From positions 310,001 to 374,000 of the forward strand of contig NZ_JBBIFX010000003.1 of assembly GCF_037543845.1 (NCBI RefSeq): a DNA stretch of 64,000 bases. Direction: 5' to 3'. This DNA comes from Gymnodinialimonas ulvae (lineage in GTDB: Bacteria; Pseudomonadota; Alphaproteobacteria; Rhodobacterales; Rhodobacteraceae). Positions within the stretch are counted from its first letter, which is position 1, and every line of letters begins with the position of its first letter. The notes below the pieces were generated by a model. The model ran no database searches. It was not told the origin of the DNA and saw only the letters and a program-made list of their open reading frames with translations. Positions 41,747 through 50,586 of this stretch are shown here, one piece after another. Both the position numbers and the translations under genes were made by a program.

Positions 41747-42448
41747 CTATTCTTCGTTATAGCGGTAGCCGATGCCGTAAAGCGTCTCGATGGCCGAAAA
41801 ATCATCGTCGACCGAGCGCATTTTCTTGCGCAGACGCTTGATGTGACTGTCGATGGTGCGGTCGTCGACATAGACCTGCTCGTCGTAGGCAACATCCATC
41901 AACTGATCGCGCGACTTCACGAAACCGGGGCGTTGCGCCAGCGCCTGAAGCAGCAGGAATTCGGTGACCGTCAACGTTACGTCGCGACCTTTCCACGTCA
42001 CCGCATGGCGCAGAGGATCCATCTGAAGATGACCCCGGTCCAACACCGTGCTTTCCTCGGGCGAGCCGGTCGCATCCGAGGCAATGGCGTCCTGACGGCG
42101 CAGGATCGAACGAATACGCTCAACCAGAAGACGCTGCGAGAACGGCTTCTTGACGTAGTCATCGGCACCCATACGCAGGCCCATCAACTCGTCAATCTCA
42201 TCATCCTTGGACGTCAGGAAGATCACCGGCATCTGCGATTTCTGACGCAGACGCTGCAGCAGATCCATACCATCCATGCGGGGCATCTTGATGTCGAAGA
42301 CCCCCAGATCAGGCAATTTTCGGTTGAACGCATCCAGTGCGGACTGTCCATCATTGTATGTTTCGACGTCGAAACCCTCTGCCTCAAGGGTCATCGAAAC
42401 GGACGTCAGGATATTCCTGTCGTCATCGACAAGTGCGATGCGGGCCAT
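41747..42448 (-). CDS. chvI: ChvI-type response regulator
   Basis: This 233-residue OmpR/PhoB-type regulator starts MARIALVDDDRNILTSVSMT. The receiver domain has the acidic pocket DDD at 8-10, phosphoacceptor Asp52 in VFDIKMPRMDGMD and LTSKDDE. The C-terminal winged helix contains VTLTVTEFLLLQALAQRPGF and DDRTIDSHIKRLRKKM. It pairs with ChvG immediately downstream and is divergent from pckA, the arrangement kept in Rhizobiales and Rhodobacterales. Confidence 0.96.
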   Translation of the reverse strand: MARIALVDDDRNILTSVSMTLEAEGFDVETYNDGQSALDAFNRKLPDLGVFDIKMPRMDGMDLLQRLRQKSQMPVIFLTSKDDEIDELMGLRMGADDYVKKPFSQRLLVERIRSILRRQDAIASDATGSPEESTVLDRGHLQMDPLRHAVTWKGRDVTLTVTEFLLLQALAQRPGFVKSRDQLMDVAYDEQVYVDDRTIDSHIKRLRKKMRSVDDDFSAIETLYGIGYRYNEE

Positions 42449-42672
42449 ATTTTCATGTCCTCGATTACTGCTCGATATGTTTATTTTTCGGGCAGCTTCC
42501 AGTTTTCACTCCAGAGAATCAATCGGAAATCCCCCGGCGACTCACTGGCACACCCAAAGTGTGGCCATTTTGCGTTAATGCCCGATGAAGGAATGTGGCG
42601 AAATCACGGCGATTACCCGACAAACCGACAATCTCGGCGGAAGATTGCCTCGAATAATATTGTTTCGCGGTG

Positions 42673-42704
42673 ATTGCGCTAATGGTTGCGCTAACTGTGC
42701 GCTC
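42673..42704 (+). promoter_or_regulatory. Direct repeats in the chvI-pckA divergent region
   Basis: ATTGCGCTAAT (42673..42683) and GTTGCGCTAAC (42685..42695) repeat at a 12-base interval, and TGCGCTC follows at 42698..42704. Each copy is an imperfect dyad. They sit 113-144 bases upstream of pckA in the 368-base gene-free stretch 42449..42816, which should hold both promoters. A pckA or chvI regulator could bind them. Nothing else stands out there apart from the pckA ribosome site (AGGAG). Confidence 0.5.
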
Positions 42705-42816
42705 GCGTCCTGTTCAGGGCGAAAAACGTCATGTTATAGCTCGGTTGAGGTGACGCAATTCTGCGCCCCCGCAACATTATTTCGGGCATATTTCGCCTTT
42801 CAGGAGCATCCCAGCC

Positions 42817-44412
42817 ATGACCAATGGACGCGTGAATCCCGCACACACGCTTGATCAACAAGGCATCACGGGGCTCGGATCCGTCTATTACAACCTGCAC
42901 GAACCCGCGCTAATGGAAGCTGCGGTCAAGCGCGGCGAGGGGCACATCGGGCAGGGCGGCACCTTCCTTGTATCCACCGGGCAGTTCACCGGCCGCTCCC
43001 CCAACGACAAATTCGTCGTCCGCACGCCTGCTGTCGAGGATAGCATCTGGTGGGACAACAACGCGCCCATGGCGCCGGACGCCTTCGACCGCCTCTACGT
43101 CGACATGCTGGAGCACATGAAGGGCAACGACTACTACGTGCAGGACCTCTATGCCGGGGCCGACGCCGAGCATCGCCTTGATGTGCGCGTGGTGTCCGAA
43201 CTGGCCTGGCACAACCTCTTCATCCGGCACCTTCTGCGCCGCCCCGACGCGCAGGAACTTGCGGCGTTCGTCCCCGAATTCACAATCATCAACTGCCCCT
43301 CGTTCAAGGCAGATCCCGAACGCCACGGCTGCCGGTCGGAAACGGTGATCGCACTCAACTTCGAGAAGAAGCTGATCCTGATCGGCAACACCGAATATGC
43401 GGGCGAGAACAAGAAATCAGTCTTTACGCTGCTGAACTACATGCTGCCTGAAAAGGGTGTGATGGCGATGCACTGTTCGGCGAACCATGCCATCGGCAAC
43501 CCTGACGATTCGGCTGTCTTCTTCGGCCTTTCGGGCACCGGCAAGACCACGCTGTCGGCCGATCCGTCCCGCACTCTGATCGGCGACGATGAGCACGGCT
43601 GGTCCGACAACGGAACATTCAACTTCGAAGGCGGCTGCTACGCCAAGACCATCAACCTGCGCGAAGAGGCCGAACCCGAGATCTACGCCACCACGCGCAA
43701 GTTCAGCACCGTGATCGAGAATATGGTCTATGACCCCGATACGCTGGAACTGGACTTCGACGATGACAGCCTGACCGCGAATATGCGCTGCGCCTACCCG
43801 CTCGACATGATCTCAAACGCATCCGACACGGGCCTCGGCGGGCATCCCAAGAACATTGTCATGCTCACCTGTGATGCCTTCGGCGTCCTGCCCCCGATCG
43901 CGCGCCTGACACCGGCGCAGGCGATGTACCACTTCCTCAGCGGGTTCACTGCAAAGGTCGCCGGCACCGAGCGTGGCGTGACCGAGCCCACGCCGACCTT
44001 CTCCACCTGCTTCGGCGCGCCCTTCATGCCGCGTCGCCCGGAGGTCTACGGCGACCTGCTGCGCGAAAAGATCGCCGAACATGGCGCAACTTGCTGGCTG
44101 GTGAATACCGGTTGGACCGGCGGGGCATTCGGCACCGGCTCGCGGATGCCGATCAAGGCCACCCGCGCGCTTCTGACCGCCGCGCTGGACGGCACGCTCA
44201 ACAAGGGCAAGTTCCGCAAGGACCCGCATTTCGGCTTCGAAGTGCCCGCCACTTGCCCCGGCTGCGAGGACGATCTGCTTGATCCGCGCGGCACCTGGGC
44301 CGATGGCGCAGCCTACGACAAACAAGCCGAAAAGCTGGTGCAGATGTTCTCCGACAACTTCGGCCAATACGTCGCCCATATCGACGCCGACGTCCGCGCC
44401 GCGGCGATCTGA
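42817..44412 (+). CDS. pckA: ATP-dependent phosphoenolpyruvate carboxykinase
   Basis: This 531-residue gluconeogenic enzyme converts oxaloacetate and ATP to phosphoenolpyruvate, CO2 and ADP. Visible motifs are TGRSPNDKFVVR, the P-loop FFGLSGTGKTTLSADP near 233-247, IGDDEHGWSDNGTFNFEGGC with the metal ligands, and NTGWTGGAFGTGSRMPIKAT. Length is normal for the ATP-type. It is divergent from chvI, consistent with ChvI-linked control, though that is inferred from position. An AGGAG site precedes the ATG by ten bases. Confidence 0.98.
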   Translation: MTNGRVNPAHTLDQQGITGLGSVYYNLHEPALMEAAVKRGEGHIGQGGTFLVSTGQFTGRSPNDKFVVRTPAVEDSIWWDNNAPMAPDAFDRLYVDMLEHMKGNDYYVQDLYAGADAEHRLDVRVVSELAWHNLFIRHLLRRPDAQELAAFVPEFTIINCPSFKADPERHGCRSETVIALNFEKKLILIGNTEYAGENKKSVFTLLNYMLPEKGVMAMHCSANHAIGNPDDSAVFFGLSGTGKTTLSADPSRTLIGDDEHGWSDNGTFNFEGGCYAKTINLREEAEPEIYATTRKFSTVIENMVYDPDTLELDFDDDSLTANMRCAYPLDMISNASDTGLGGHPKNIVMLTCDAFGVLPPIARLTPAQAMYHFLSGFTAKVAGTERGVTEPTPTFSTCFGAPFMPRRPEVYGDLLREKIAEHGATCWLVNTGWTGGAFGTGSRMPIKATRALLTAALDGTLNKGKFRKDPHFGFEVPATCPGCEDDLLDPRGTWADGAAYDKQAEKLVQMFSDNFGQYVAHIDADVRAAAI

Positions 44413-44453
44413 ACCCGCGACCATAGACTTGCTTGCAAGAACGGGGCCGGTGG

Positions 44454-45005
44454 ATGAACTTCCACTGGCCCCTGTCACATGGGATGCATGGATTGACGCG
44501 ACTTGCCCTCCTGCTGCTTACCATCCCGGCGCTTGCGCAGACCAAGCGCATCGTACTGATCGATGCGGGGATGGTCTGTCCGGGCGACCACCTCACGGGC
44601 GAAACCGATCCTGCGCCGGGCACAGAACGGGGAACGGCGGGCTATCAACGGCCCGGCACGCGGATCGAGGTCTCAACCGATATCATCGCATATGCCCGGG
44701 ACGCATCCTTTGGCCCGGAGGTCATGCTGCTTGGCACCGCCCTTCACCAACGCATCCATGTCGAGGTGGATCGCCCTGATTACGACGGCAGCACCTTGAC
44801 CGAATCCTACGACACGACACTCTACCCCGACGATCCTCGACCGTTGATCTTCACTTTCAACGCCGAGTCGACCCGCCTTTACGGCTATTGGGAATGGCGC
44901 ATCTATCTCGAGGAGGCCGTGGTGCTCACCCACGCATTCCATGTCGTCCGTCCCGACGAGGCGCCCGACCTTTTGGCGGCCTGCCTCGCGCGACCGATCT
45001 CCTGA
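44454..45005 (+). CDS. Exported DUF3859-like protein, copy A
   Basis: The product has 183 residues from the ATG at 44454; an ATG at 44484 gives 173. The signal peptide core is LTRLALLLLTIPALAQ. The mature part holds a beta-rich domain: EVDRPDYDGSTLTESYDTTL, RPLIFTFNAESTRLYGYWEW and RIYLEEAVVLTHAFHVV. Cys pairs (MVCPGD, AACLARP) may form a disulphide. It resembles the next gene in size and layout and in its closing strand and Cys. Function is unknown. It lies 41 bases downstream of pckA. Confidence 0.65.
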   Translation: MNFHWPLSHGMHGLTRLALLLLTIPALAQTKRIVLIDAGMVCPGDHLTGETDPAPGTERGTAGYQRPGTRIEVSTDIIAYARDASFGPEVMLLGTALHQRIHVEVDRPDYDGSTLTESYDTTLYPDDPRPLIFTFNAESTRLYGYWEWRIYLEEAVVLTHAFHVVRPDEAPDLLAACLARPIS

Positions 45006-45081
45006 ACGCACGGCCTCGCCCGGCCTTGTGACCTGCGCCGTCGTGTTTATCTCTTGTCACACGCCACGCAGTGGAGGTTTC

Positions 45082-45630
45082 ATGCTCGCCCGCATCTTGC
45101 TCACCCTGACCCTGCTTCTGCCGTCGCTTGCCATGGCGCAATCCGGCGCGCCCAACCCCCGCATTGCGGACGGGATCGGAGACTTGGCCTACGGCATCTA
45201 TTGCGCGCAGGAACCCGAGCGCCGCGACCCGGCGCCAAACACCGCCTCCGGCCACCTCAATATCGTGCCCACGATCCCCGATTTGCAGTTCCGCCAGAAA
45301 CTCGTGCCCGCCGAGCTTGGGATCGGCTTCGGCGTTCTGGCCACCGCGGCGCCGGGCGTGATCCATGATCCGGTGACCGTCACCGTTACGCACCCTCCCT
45401 ACCCCGACAGCGGCATCGAAGTAGAGCAGTGGACATCCGACATCGACGACCTTGGCCCCAGCCTCATGGGGTTCAGCTTTGACACCCCAAACGAATTGCT
45501 GCTTGGCGAATGGACATTCTCGGCCCACACCTCCGACGGCACGGAACTGTTTCACATCGCGTTCGAAGTCGTGCCGCCCGAATTGATGCCACAGGTCATC
45601 AGCGGCTGCTTTGGCTCTTTCCTGTCCTGA
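45082..45630 (+). CDS. Exported DUF3859-like protein, copy B
   Basis: The product has 182 residues from MLARILLTLTLLLPSLAMAQ, a Sec signal peptide with AMA-Q cleavage site, behind a strong GGAGG. The mature domain has IADGIGDLAYGIYCAQEPER, a beta-rich core (MGFSFDTPNELLLGEWTFSA) and the final Cys in ISGCFGSFLS. I associate this pattern with DUF3859, found mainly in Rhodobacterales, with no known function. The pairing with copy A suggests a duplication. Confidence 0.7.
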   Translation: MLARILLTLTLLLPSLAMAQSGAPNPRIADGIGDLAYGIYCAQEPERRDPAPNTASGHLNIVPTIPDLQFRQKLVPAELGIGFGVLATAAPGVIHDPVTVTVTHPPYPDSGIEVEQWTSDIDDLGPSLMGFSFDTPNELLLGEWTFSAHTSDGTELFHIAFEVVPPELMPQVISGCFGSFLS

Positions 45631-45656
45631 CACCCGTCACGGCAGCGCCCGACGCC

Positions 45657-46430
45657 TTACCCGAAGATGCCCCGCCGGATCAGGTTCGCACCCGCGATCA
45701 CCAATACGATCAGGATGATCTTACGTGTGCGTTCCGCATCCAGCCGATCGCCGATCCGGAACCCCACAACCATGCCCAAGACCGTCGGAACCAGGAGCAG
45801 CGCAGAGAACACCGAGGTCGACCCGTTCAACACGCCCGATTGCAAATGCCCCGCAACCAGGCTGACCCCGCCGAGGGAGTAAACCACCCCCTGCACCAGC
45901 AATTGCCGCGCCTTCGATGTGTTCAGCGCCATCAGGTACAACACCGTCGGCGGCCCCCAACTGCCGGTGATGCCGCCCAGAAATCCGGCCATACCGCCGA
46001 TGCCCCATTCCGCGGCGCGCCGCCGCTCGGGCGGGATCGTCATGCGCCAACCGAAGAGCTGCACCAACGACAGGCCCATCACCGGCACGCCAAGCACAAG
46101 GTAGAAGGCGTGTTCCGGAAGCAACGCAACGAATTGCGTCACGATCAGGATCGTTACACAGACCATCACGATGAAACGCCAGAACTCGCGCACTGCGCTT
46201 TTCATCTCGGACAGCGGATAACGGAACACCTGGATCACATTGGAAAACAGAGCCGGCAGAATCAAACCGCCCAACGCGATCAACGGGTCCAGAAACAGCG
46301 ACAGTCCCGACACAAGGATCAGCGGCAGCGCAAAGCCGATGGCGCCCTTCACAACGCCCGCGAACAAGGCCACCGCGCAGGCCGTCCAGAACGCCCAAGC
46401 GGGCATAAGTGTGAGGAAATCCGCGATCAT
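45657..46430 (-). CDS. TauE/SafE-family sulfite/anion exporter-like membrane protein
   Basis: The product has 257 residues from MIADFLTLMPAWAFWTACAV (ATG at 46430, AAGGGG site), with about eight helices. The family mark is the glycine-rich entry FAGVVKGAIGFALPLILVSG and its second-half counterpart MAGFLGGITGSWGPPTVLYL. Members export sulfite, sulfoacetate or other organic anions; the substrate here is unknown. It is divergent from mcd, with direct repeats in between, so an organic acid linked to C2 metabolism is possible but speculative. Confidence 0.88.
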   Translation of the reverse strand: MIADFLTLMPAWAFWTACAVALFAGVVKGAIGFALPLILVSGLSLFLDPLIALGGLILPALFSNVIQVFRYPLSEMKSAVREFWRFIVMVCVTILIVTQFVALLPEHAFYLVLGVPVMGLSLVQLFGWRMTIPPERRRAAEWGIGGMAGFLGGITGSWGPPTVLYLMALNTSKARQLLVQGVVYSLGGVSLVAGHLQSGVLNGSTSVFSALLLVPTVLGMVVGFRIGDRLDAERTRKIILIVLVIAGANLIRRGIFG

Positions 46431-46481
46431 AACCCCTTGTAGAGGGCGCACCGGGTCTGTGCATCCGCATTTCCAGCGCGA

Positions 46482-46526
46482 CATTTTTGTGCGCTCAATG
46501 ATGCAATACAGCATTTTTGTTGCGCT
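46482..46526. promoter_or_regulatory. Tandem motif in the divergent tauE-like/mcd promoter region
   Basis: CATTTTTGTGCGCT (46482..46495) and CATTTTTGTTGCGCT (46512..46526) recur 30 bases apart, about three helical turns, so both face the same side of the DNA. They lie 76-120 bases before mcd and 52-96 before the transporter. An activator or repressor binding in tandem is a reasonable reading. Confidence 0.5.
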
Positions 46527-46601
46527 GCACCTGCAAACAACCTAGGAAAGTCCGAACGTGCTATCCTGCCAAGACGCCTGCTATTTTCGAGAGGTGATTC
46601 C

Positions 46602-48287
46602 ATGCCCCGTGACGGCCAATTCGAAACGGACCAACCCGCGATCCTGCCCGACCTTCTCAACCTGACCGGTGCGGCCGTTGCCCCGGCGGAGGCCCTGCTG
46701 GAGGCTGCAAAAACAAGCGTACGCGCCATGGTCATCGATGGCGACCGCGTCTCAGGCGCTCTGATCGAGCAAAACCAGACCGCCGCCCACGGGCTTGCAT
46801 GGCTTGCCACCTATGTCGAGGCCCTGCGCCAGATGCACAAATGGGCCGAGCGGTTGCAGGCCGACGGAAAGTTTGGCGAGGTCGAGCAACTGATCCTGCA
46901 AATCACCTTCGGCGAATACCTTTGGCAGATGTACGGCGGGTTGCAGATGAACCAGGGCGAGATGCTGCGCCCGCAGGACATGGGCCTGACCCAGGATGAT
47001 CAGCGCGCCATGATGGGCGACGCGGTCATGACCCTGACCCAGGGTGGCAACACGCAGGCCGCACGCACGCGCCTCGTCGCGCTGATGCGCGAACGCTCTG
47101 CCGAGATCACCGTGGGCAATCCCGGCCTCGACGATGAGCTTGAGATGATCCGCGAGCAATTCCGCCGCTATTCCCTCGACCGCGTGATCCCTGAGGCCCA
47201 TGAATGGCACCTCAAGGATGAATTGATCCCTATGGAGATCATCGAGGAACTGGCCGAGATGGGTGTCTTCGGCCTTACGATTCCAGAAGAATTCGGCGGC
47301 TTCGGCCTCAGCAAGGCGTCGATGTGCGTCGTCTCCGAAGAACTCTCGCGCGGGTATATCGGCGTGGGCTCGCTTGGCACGCGCTCCGAGATTGCGGCCG
47401 AGTTGATCCTTGCCGGTGGCACCGACGCGCAAAAGGCCAAATGGCTGCCGGGTCTCGCCTCCGGGGAGATCCTGCCCACGGCTGTGTTCACCGAGCCCAA
47501 CACCGGCTCCGACCTCGGGTCGTTGCGCACAAAGGCGGTGCAGGACGACACCGGTGACTGGACTGTGAACGGCAACAAGACCTGGATCACCCATGCCGCG
47601 CGCACCCACATGATGACCGTGCTGGCCCGCACAATGCCCGACACCGACGATTACAAAGGCCTGTCGATGTTCCTGGCCGAAAAGACCCCCGGCACGGACG
47701 AAGCGCCCTGGCAGGACGCGGGCATTTCAGGCGGCGAGATCGAGGTGCTCGGATACCGCGGAATGAAGGAATACACGGTCAATTTCGACGACTTCAAGGT
47801 GAAGGGCGAAAACCTTCTGGGCGGCAAAGAGGGCGAAGGCTTCAAGCAATTGATGCAGACCTTCGAATCCGCCCGGATCCAGACCGCCGCGCGCGCCGTC
47901 GGCGTCGCCTGTTCGGCGCTGGACGCCGGCATGGCCTACGCCGAGGACCGCAAGCAATTCGGGAAGGCCCTGATCGAATTCCCACGCGTCTCCGGCAAGC
48001 TGGCGATGATGGCGGTGGAGATCATGGTCGCGCGGCAGCTCACCTATTTCTCGGCCTGGGAAAAGGACAACGACCGCCGCTGCGATGTGGAGGCCGGGAT
48101 GGCCAAACTGCTCGGGGCGCGCGTTGCCTGGGCCTGCGCCGACAATGCGTTGCAGATCCATGGCGGCAACGGGTTCGCGCTGGAATACGGAATCTCCCGC
48201 ATCCTCTGCGACGCCCGCATCCTCAACATCTTTGAAGGTGCCGCCGAGATTCAGGCTCAGGTCATTGCGCGGCGGCTTCTTGGCTAA
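46602..48287 (+). CDS. mcd: (2S)-methylsuccinyl-CoA dehydrogenase
   Basis: The product has 561 residues, about 170 longer at the N-terminus than ordinary acyl-CoA dehydrogenases. That extension (GAAVAPAEALLEAAKTSVRA, then AAHGLAWLATYVEALRQMHK) is the hallmark of the ethylmalonyl-CoA pathway enzyme. The dehydrogenase core has IPEEFGGFGLSKA, FTEPNTGSDLGSLRTKA, the FAD/substrate segment YAEDRKQFGKALIEFPRV and QIHGGNGFALEYGISRILCD near the catalytic region. It oxidises (2S)-methylsuccinyl-CoA to mesaconyl-CoA, passing electrons to EtfAB. An isovaleryl-CoA-type enzyme is unlikely given the N-terminal domain. Confidence 0.88.
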   Translation: MPRDGQFETDQPAILPDLLNLTGAAVAPAEALLEAAKTSVRAMVIDGDRVSGALIEQNQTAAHGLAWLATYVEALRQMHKWAERLQADGKFGEVEQLILQITFGEYLWQMYGGLQMNQGEMLRPQDMGLTQDDQRAMMGDAVMTLTQGGNTQAARTRLVALMRERSAEITVGNPGLDDELEMIREQFRRYSLDRVIPEAHEWHLKDELIPMEIIEELAEMGVFGLTIPEEFGGFGLSKASMCVVSEELSRGYIGVGSLGTRSEIAAELILAGGTDAQKAKWLPGLASGEILPTAVFTEPNTGSDLGSLRTKAVQDDTGDWTVNGNKTWITHAARTHMMTVLARTMPDTDDYKGLSMFLAEKTPGTDEAPWQDAGISGGEIEVLGYRGMKEYTVNFDDFKVKGENLLGGKEGEGFKQLMQTFESARIQTAARAVGVACSALDAGMAYAEDRKQFGKALIEFPRVSGKLAMMAVEIMVARQLTYFSAWEKDNDRRCDVEAGMAKLLGARVAWACADNALQIHGGNGFALEYGISRILCDARILNIFEGAAEIQAQVIARRLLG

Positions 48288-48290
48288 CCC

Positions 48291-48878
48291 TCATCCGGCC
48301 CGCGCACCCAAAGCGCGGGTCGCGTCCAGCCAGCGTGCAACGCGCGCGTTTGTAGCCTTGCTTGCCATTGTGAAATGCGTTGCCCGCATCGGTTTGATCC
48401 CGACGAAACCAAACACTTGTTTGCGCATCAGCTGGATGAAATTCCGCCCGTAGACCAAACGGAAATACCAATCCGGGGTGTCCGAAGTCACGACAAGGCG
48501 TGCCGTCCGCCCGGTCAGTAGCGGCAAAGGCGCGCCGAACCGCCGCCGCCGCGTGTCCATCGCGAAACCCGGGATCAGTACCCTGTCGATCAGGCCCTTC
48601 AACTTCGCGGGCGCGGCCCCCCACCACATCGGACAGATCAAGACCACATGCTGCGCCCAGGTGATCGCATCGGCCACCGCCTGCAGATCCGGCTCCAGCG
48701 CTTTGACCTCGCGATACGACCCTTCGCCGAAATCCGGGTCAAACTGCAGCTCGCTTATATGGGCCACCCGCACCGCATGCCCGGCCGCGCGCGCAGCCTC
48801 GGCATAGGCCTCCACCATGCTCCGTGACATGGACGTTCGGCCCGGATGGCCGTTCAGGATGAAGATGCGTTTTGTCAT
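48291..48878 (-). CDS. Flavodoxin-fold NAD(P)H oxidoreductase
   Basis: The product has 195 residues from MTKRIFILNGHPGRTSMSRS. It is a NQO/MdaB-like protein: GHPGRTSMS is the FMN phosphate loop, ICPMWWGAAPAKLKGLIDRV the active-site wall, and GKTARLVVTSDTP-like sequence follows (here GRTARLVVTSDTP). It probably reduces quinones or related electrophiles with NAD(P)H. It converges on mcd with a three-base gap. The substrate is unassigned. Confidence 0.88.
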   Translation of the reverse strand: MTKRIFILNGHPGRTSMSRSMVEAYAEAARAAGHAVRVAHISELQFDPDFGEGSYREVKALEPDLQAVADAITWAQHVVLICPMWWGAAPAKLKGLIDRVLIPGFAMDTRRRRFGAPLPLLTGRTARLVVTSDTPDWYFRLVYGRNFIQLMRKQVFGFVGIKPMRATHFTMASKATNARVARWLDATRALGARAG

Positions 48879-49051
48879 TCGAGACCTTTCCTTTGGGACG
48901 CATCAAACATCTCTCGCCGCGTGTATCCCCCCGATTCCGAAATCGGCACGGATTGTTGGAAATCGGCCTGACAAATTGTGCAGCATTGAATTGAAAAACG
49001 TCCACCGGCCTCCATGTCTTTTAGAACCGCACGCAACACAAAGAACCTCCC

Positions 49052-50050
49052 TTGCCCCAGACCGTCTTCCTGACCGGCGTCACCGGCTTCATCGCCAAGC
49101 GCATCACCCTGGACCTGCTAGAGGCCGGGCACAATGTCACCGGCTCGCTGCGCAGCGCCTCGCGCGCCGGGGAAGTGCGTGATGCGATCCGGCCGCATCT
49201 GAGCAATACCGATGCGCTCGACCGGCTGACCTTCGCCGAGCTCGATTTGACCGACGACACCGGCTGGAGTGATGCGCTGACGGGCCACGATGTGCTGATG
49301 CACACGGCCTCTCCATTCCCGATGTCGCAGCCCAAGAACGAAGACGACCTCATCCGGCCTGCCGTTGACGGCACCCTGCGGGCTCTGCGCGCCGCTCAGG
49401 CCGCGGGGACACCCCGCGTGATCCTGACTTCGTCCGTGGTCGCGATTGAAGCCAATGACAAACCCAACCCCAAGTCTCCCGCGGATTGGACCGATATCAA
49501 CCACCCTCGCGCCTCGGCCTACTACAAATCCAAGACCCTCGCCGAACAGGCCGCTTGGGATTTCGTGGCCGATTACCCCGAGATGCAATTGACCACGATC
49601 AACCCCGCTCTGGTGCTTGGCGCGCCGCTTGATGGCCGCTACGGCACGTCGCTCGCGCTGATCGAACGGATCATGGGGGGCAAGGATCCGGCGCTGCCTG
49701 CCATGGGTTTCGGGATGGTCGATGTCGCCGATATCTCGGCCATGCACATCGCCGCGATGGACCGGCCCGGGACCGCCGGGAGGCGTTACATCGGCTCGGC
49801 CGGATCGATGATGATGCCCGACATCGCAAGGCATCTTGCCGCCGCCTATCCCGACCGCAAGATCGCGACACGACAAGCGCCCACGTGGCTGATGCGTCTG
49901 CTGGCCCTGTTTGATCCGGAGGTGAAAGGCATCCTGCCGCAGCTTGGCCCCATGCCCGAATTCGACACCTCCGCGACTCAGGCGGATCTGGGCATCACCT
50001 TCACCCCCGTCAGCAAAACGATCGATCGCGCCGCCGCCGCAATTGCCTGA
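49052..50050 (+). CDS. NAD(P)-dependent epimerase/aldehyde reductase (extended SDR)
   Basis: The product has 332 residues from a TTG at 49052 (MPQTVFLTGVTGFIAKRITL), an unusual start with only a weak ribosome site. The Rossmann motif is TGVTGFIA, the catalytic triad is Ser in VILTSSVVAIE and Tyr/Lys in ASAYYKSKTLAEQAAWDF, and NPALVLGAPLDGRYGTS follows. This resembles dihydroflavonol/cinnamoyl-CoA reductase-like SDRs acting on aldehydes or ketones. The stop overlaps the thpR start (TGATG). Confidence 0.88.
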   Translation: MPQTVFLTGVTGFIAKRITLDLLEAGHNVTGSLRSASRAGEVRDAIRPHLSNTDALDRLTFAELDLTDDTGWSDALTGHDVLMHTASPFPMSQPKNEDDLIRPAVDGTLRALRAAQAAGTPRVILTSSVVAIEANDKPNPKSPADWTDINHPRASAYYKSKTLAEQAAWDFVADYPEMQLTTINPALVLGAPLDGRYGTSLALIERIMGGKDPALPAMGFGMVDVADISAMHIAAMDRPGTAGRRYIGSAGSMMMPDIARHLAAAYPDRKIATRQAPTWLMRLLALFDPEVKGILPQLGPMPEFDTSATQADLGITFTPVSKTIDRAAAAIA

Positions 50051-50586
50051 TGCGGAGTTTCATTGCCCTGCCGATGGAAGACGCCGCGGTTGACGCGCTC
50101 ATCTCCGCGCAGGCACATCTGCCGTTCGGCAAGGCGGTGCCCGAAGACAATCTGCACCTGACGCTGGCCTATCTGGGCGACGTGCCCGAACCCGTGCTGG
50201 AAACCCTGCACGACCTGCTGGACAGTGCCCGCCTACCCGCGCCCGACATCACCTTCGGCGCGCTTGGCACCTTCGCCGAGATGGAGCGCGGGTTGGTTTT
50301 TGCTGAAGTGCGCTCCAACGACGCGCTCACCGCCCTGCACGCCCGAATCGCGCAGATGGCCCGGCAGGCCGGCGCGGAAGTGCCCCGTCGCCGCTTCCGC
50401 CCCCATGTCACGCTGATGCGCGCAAACCGCCAACCGCAGGGCCCCGCCCGCGACAGGCTGGCCGCCGCCCTCGGCATACGCTGCGCCATTCCTGGCTTCA
50501 CCGCGCGGCGTATGTGCCTTTACCAATCCACCCTGACCCCGCAGGGCGCGGTGCATGATATCATGGCCGACTATCCGCTCGGCTGA
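50050..50586 (+). CDS. thpR: RNA 2',3'-cyclic phosphodiesterase
   Basis: This 178-residue 2H phosphoesterase has the paired motifs HLTLAYLGDV near 36 and HVTLMRANRQ near 118; the two His act together to open 2',3'-cyclic phosphate RNA ends. MRSFIALPMEDAAVDAL is the typical opening. It starts within the stop of the SDR gene. Its last 26 bases overlap antisense with the end of recO. Confidence 0.92.
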   Translation: MRSFIALPMEDAAVDALISAQAHLPFGKAVPEDNLHLTLAYLGDVPEPVLETLHDLLDSARLPAPDITFGALGTFAEMERGLVFAEVRSNDALTALHARIAQMARQAGAEVPRRRFRPHVTLMRANRQPQGPARDRLAAALGIRCAIPGFTARRMCLYQSTLTPQGAVHDIMADYPLG

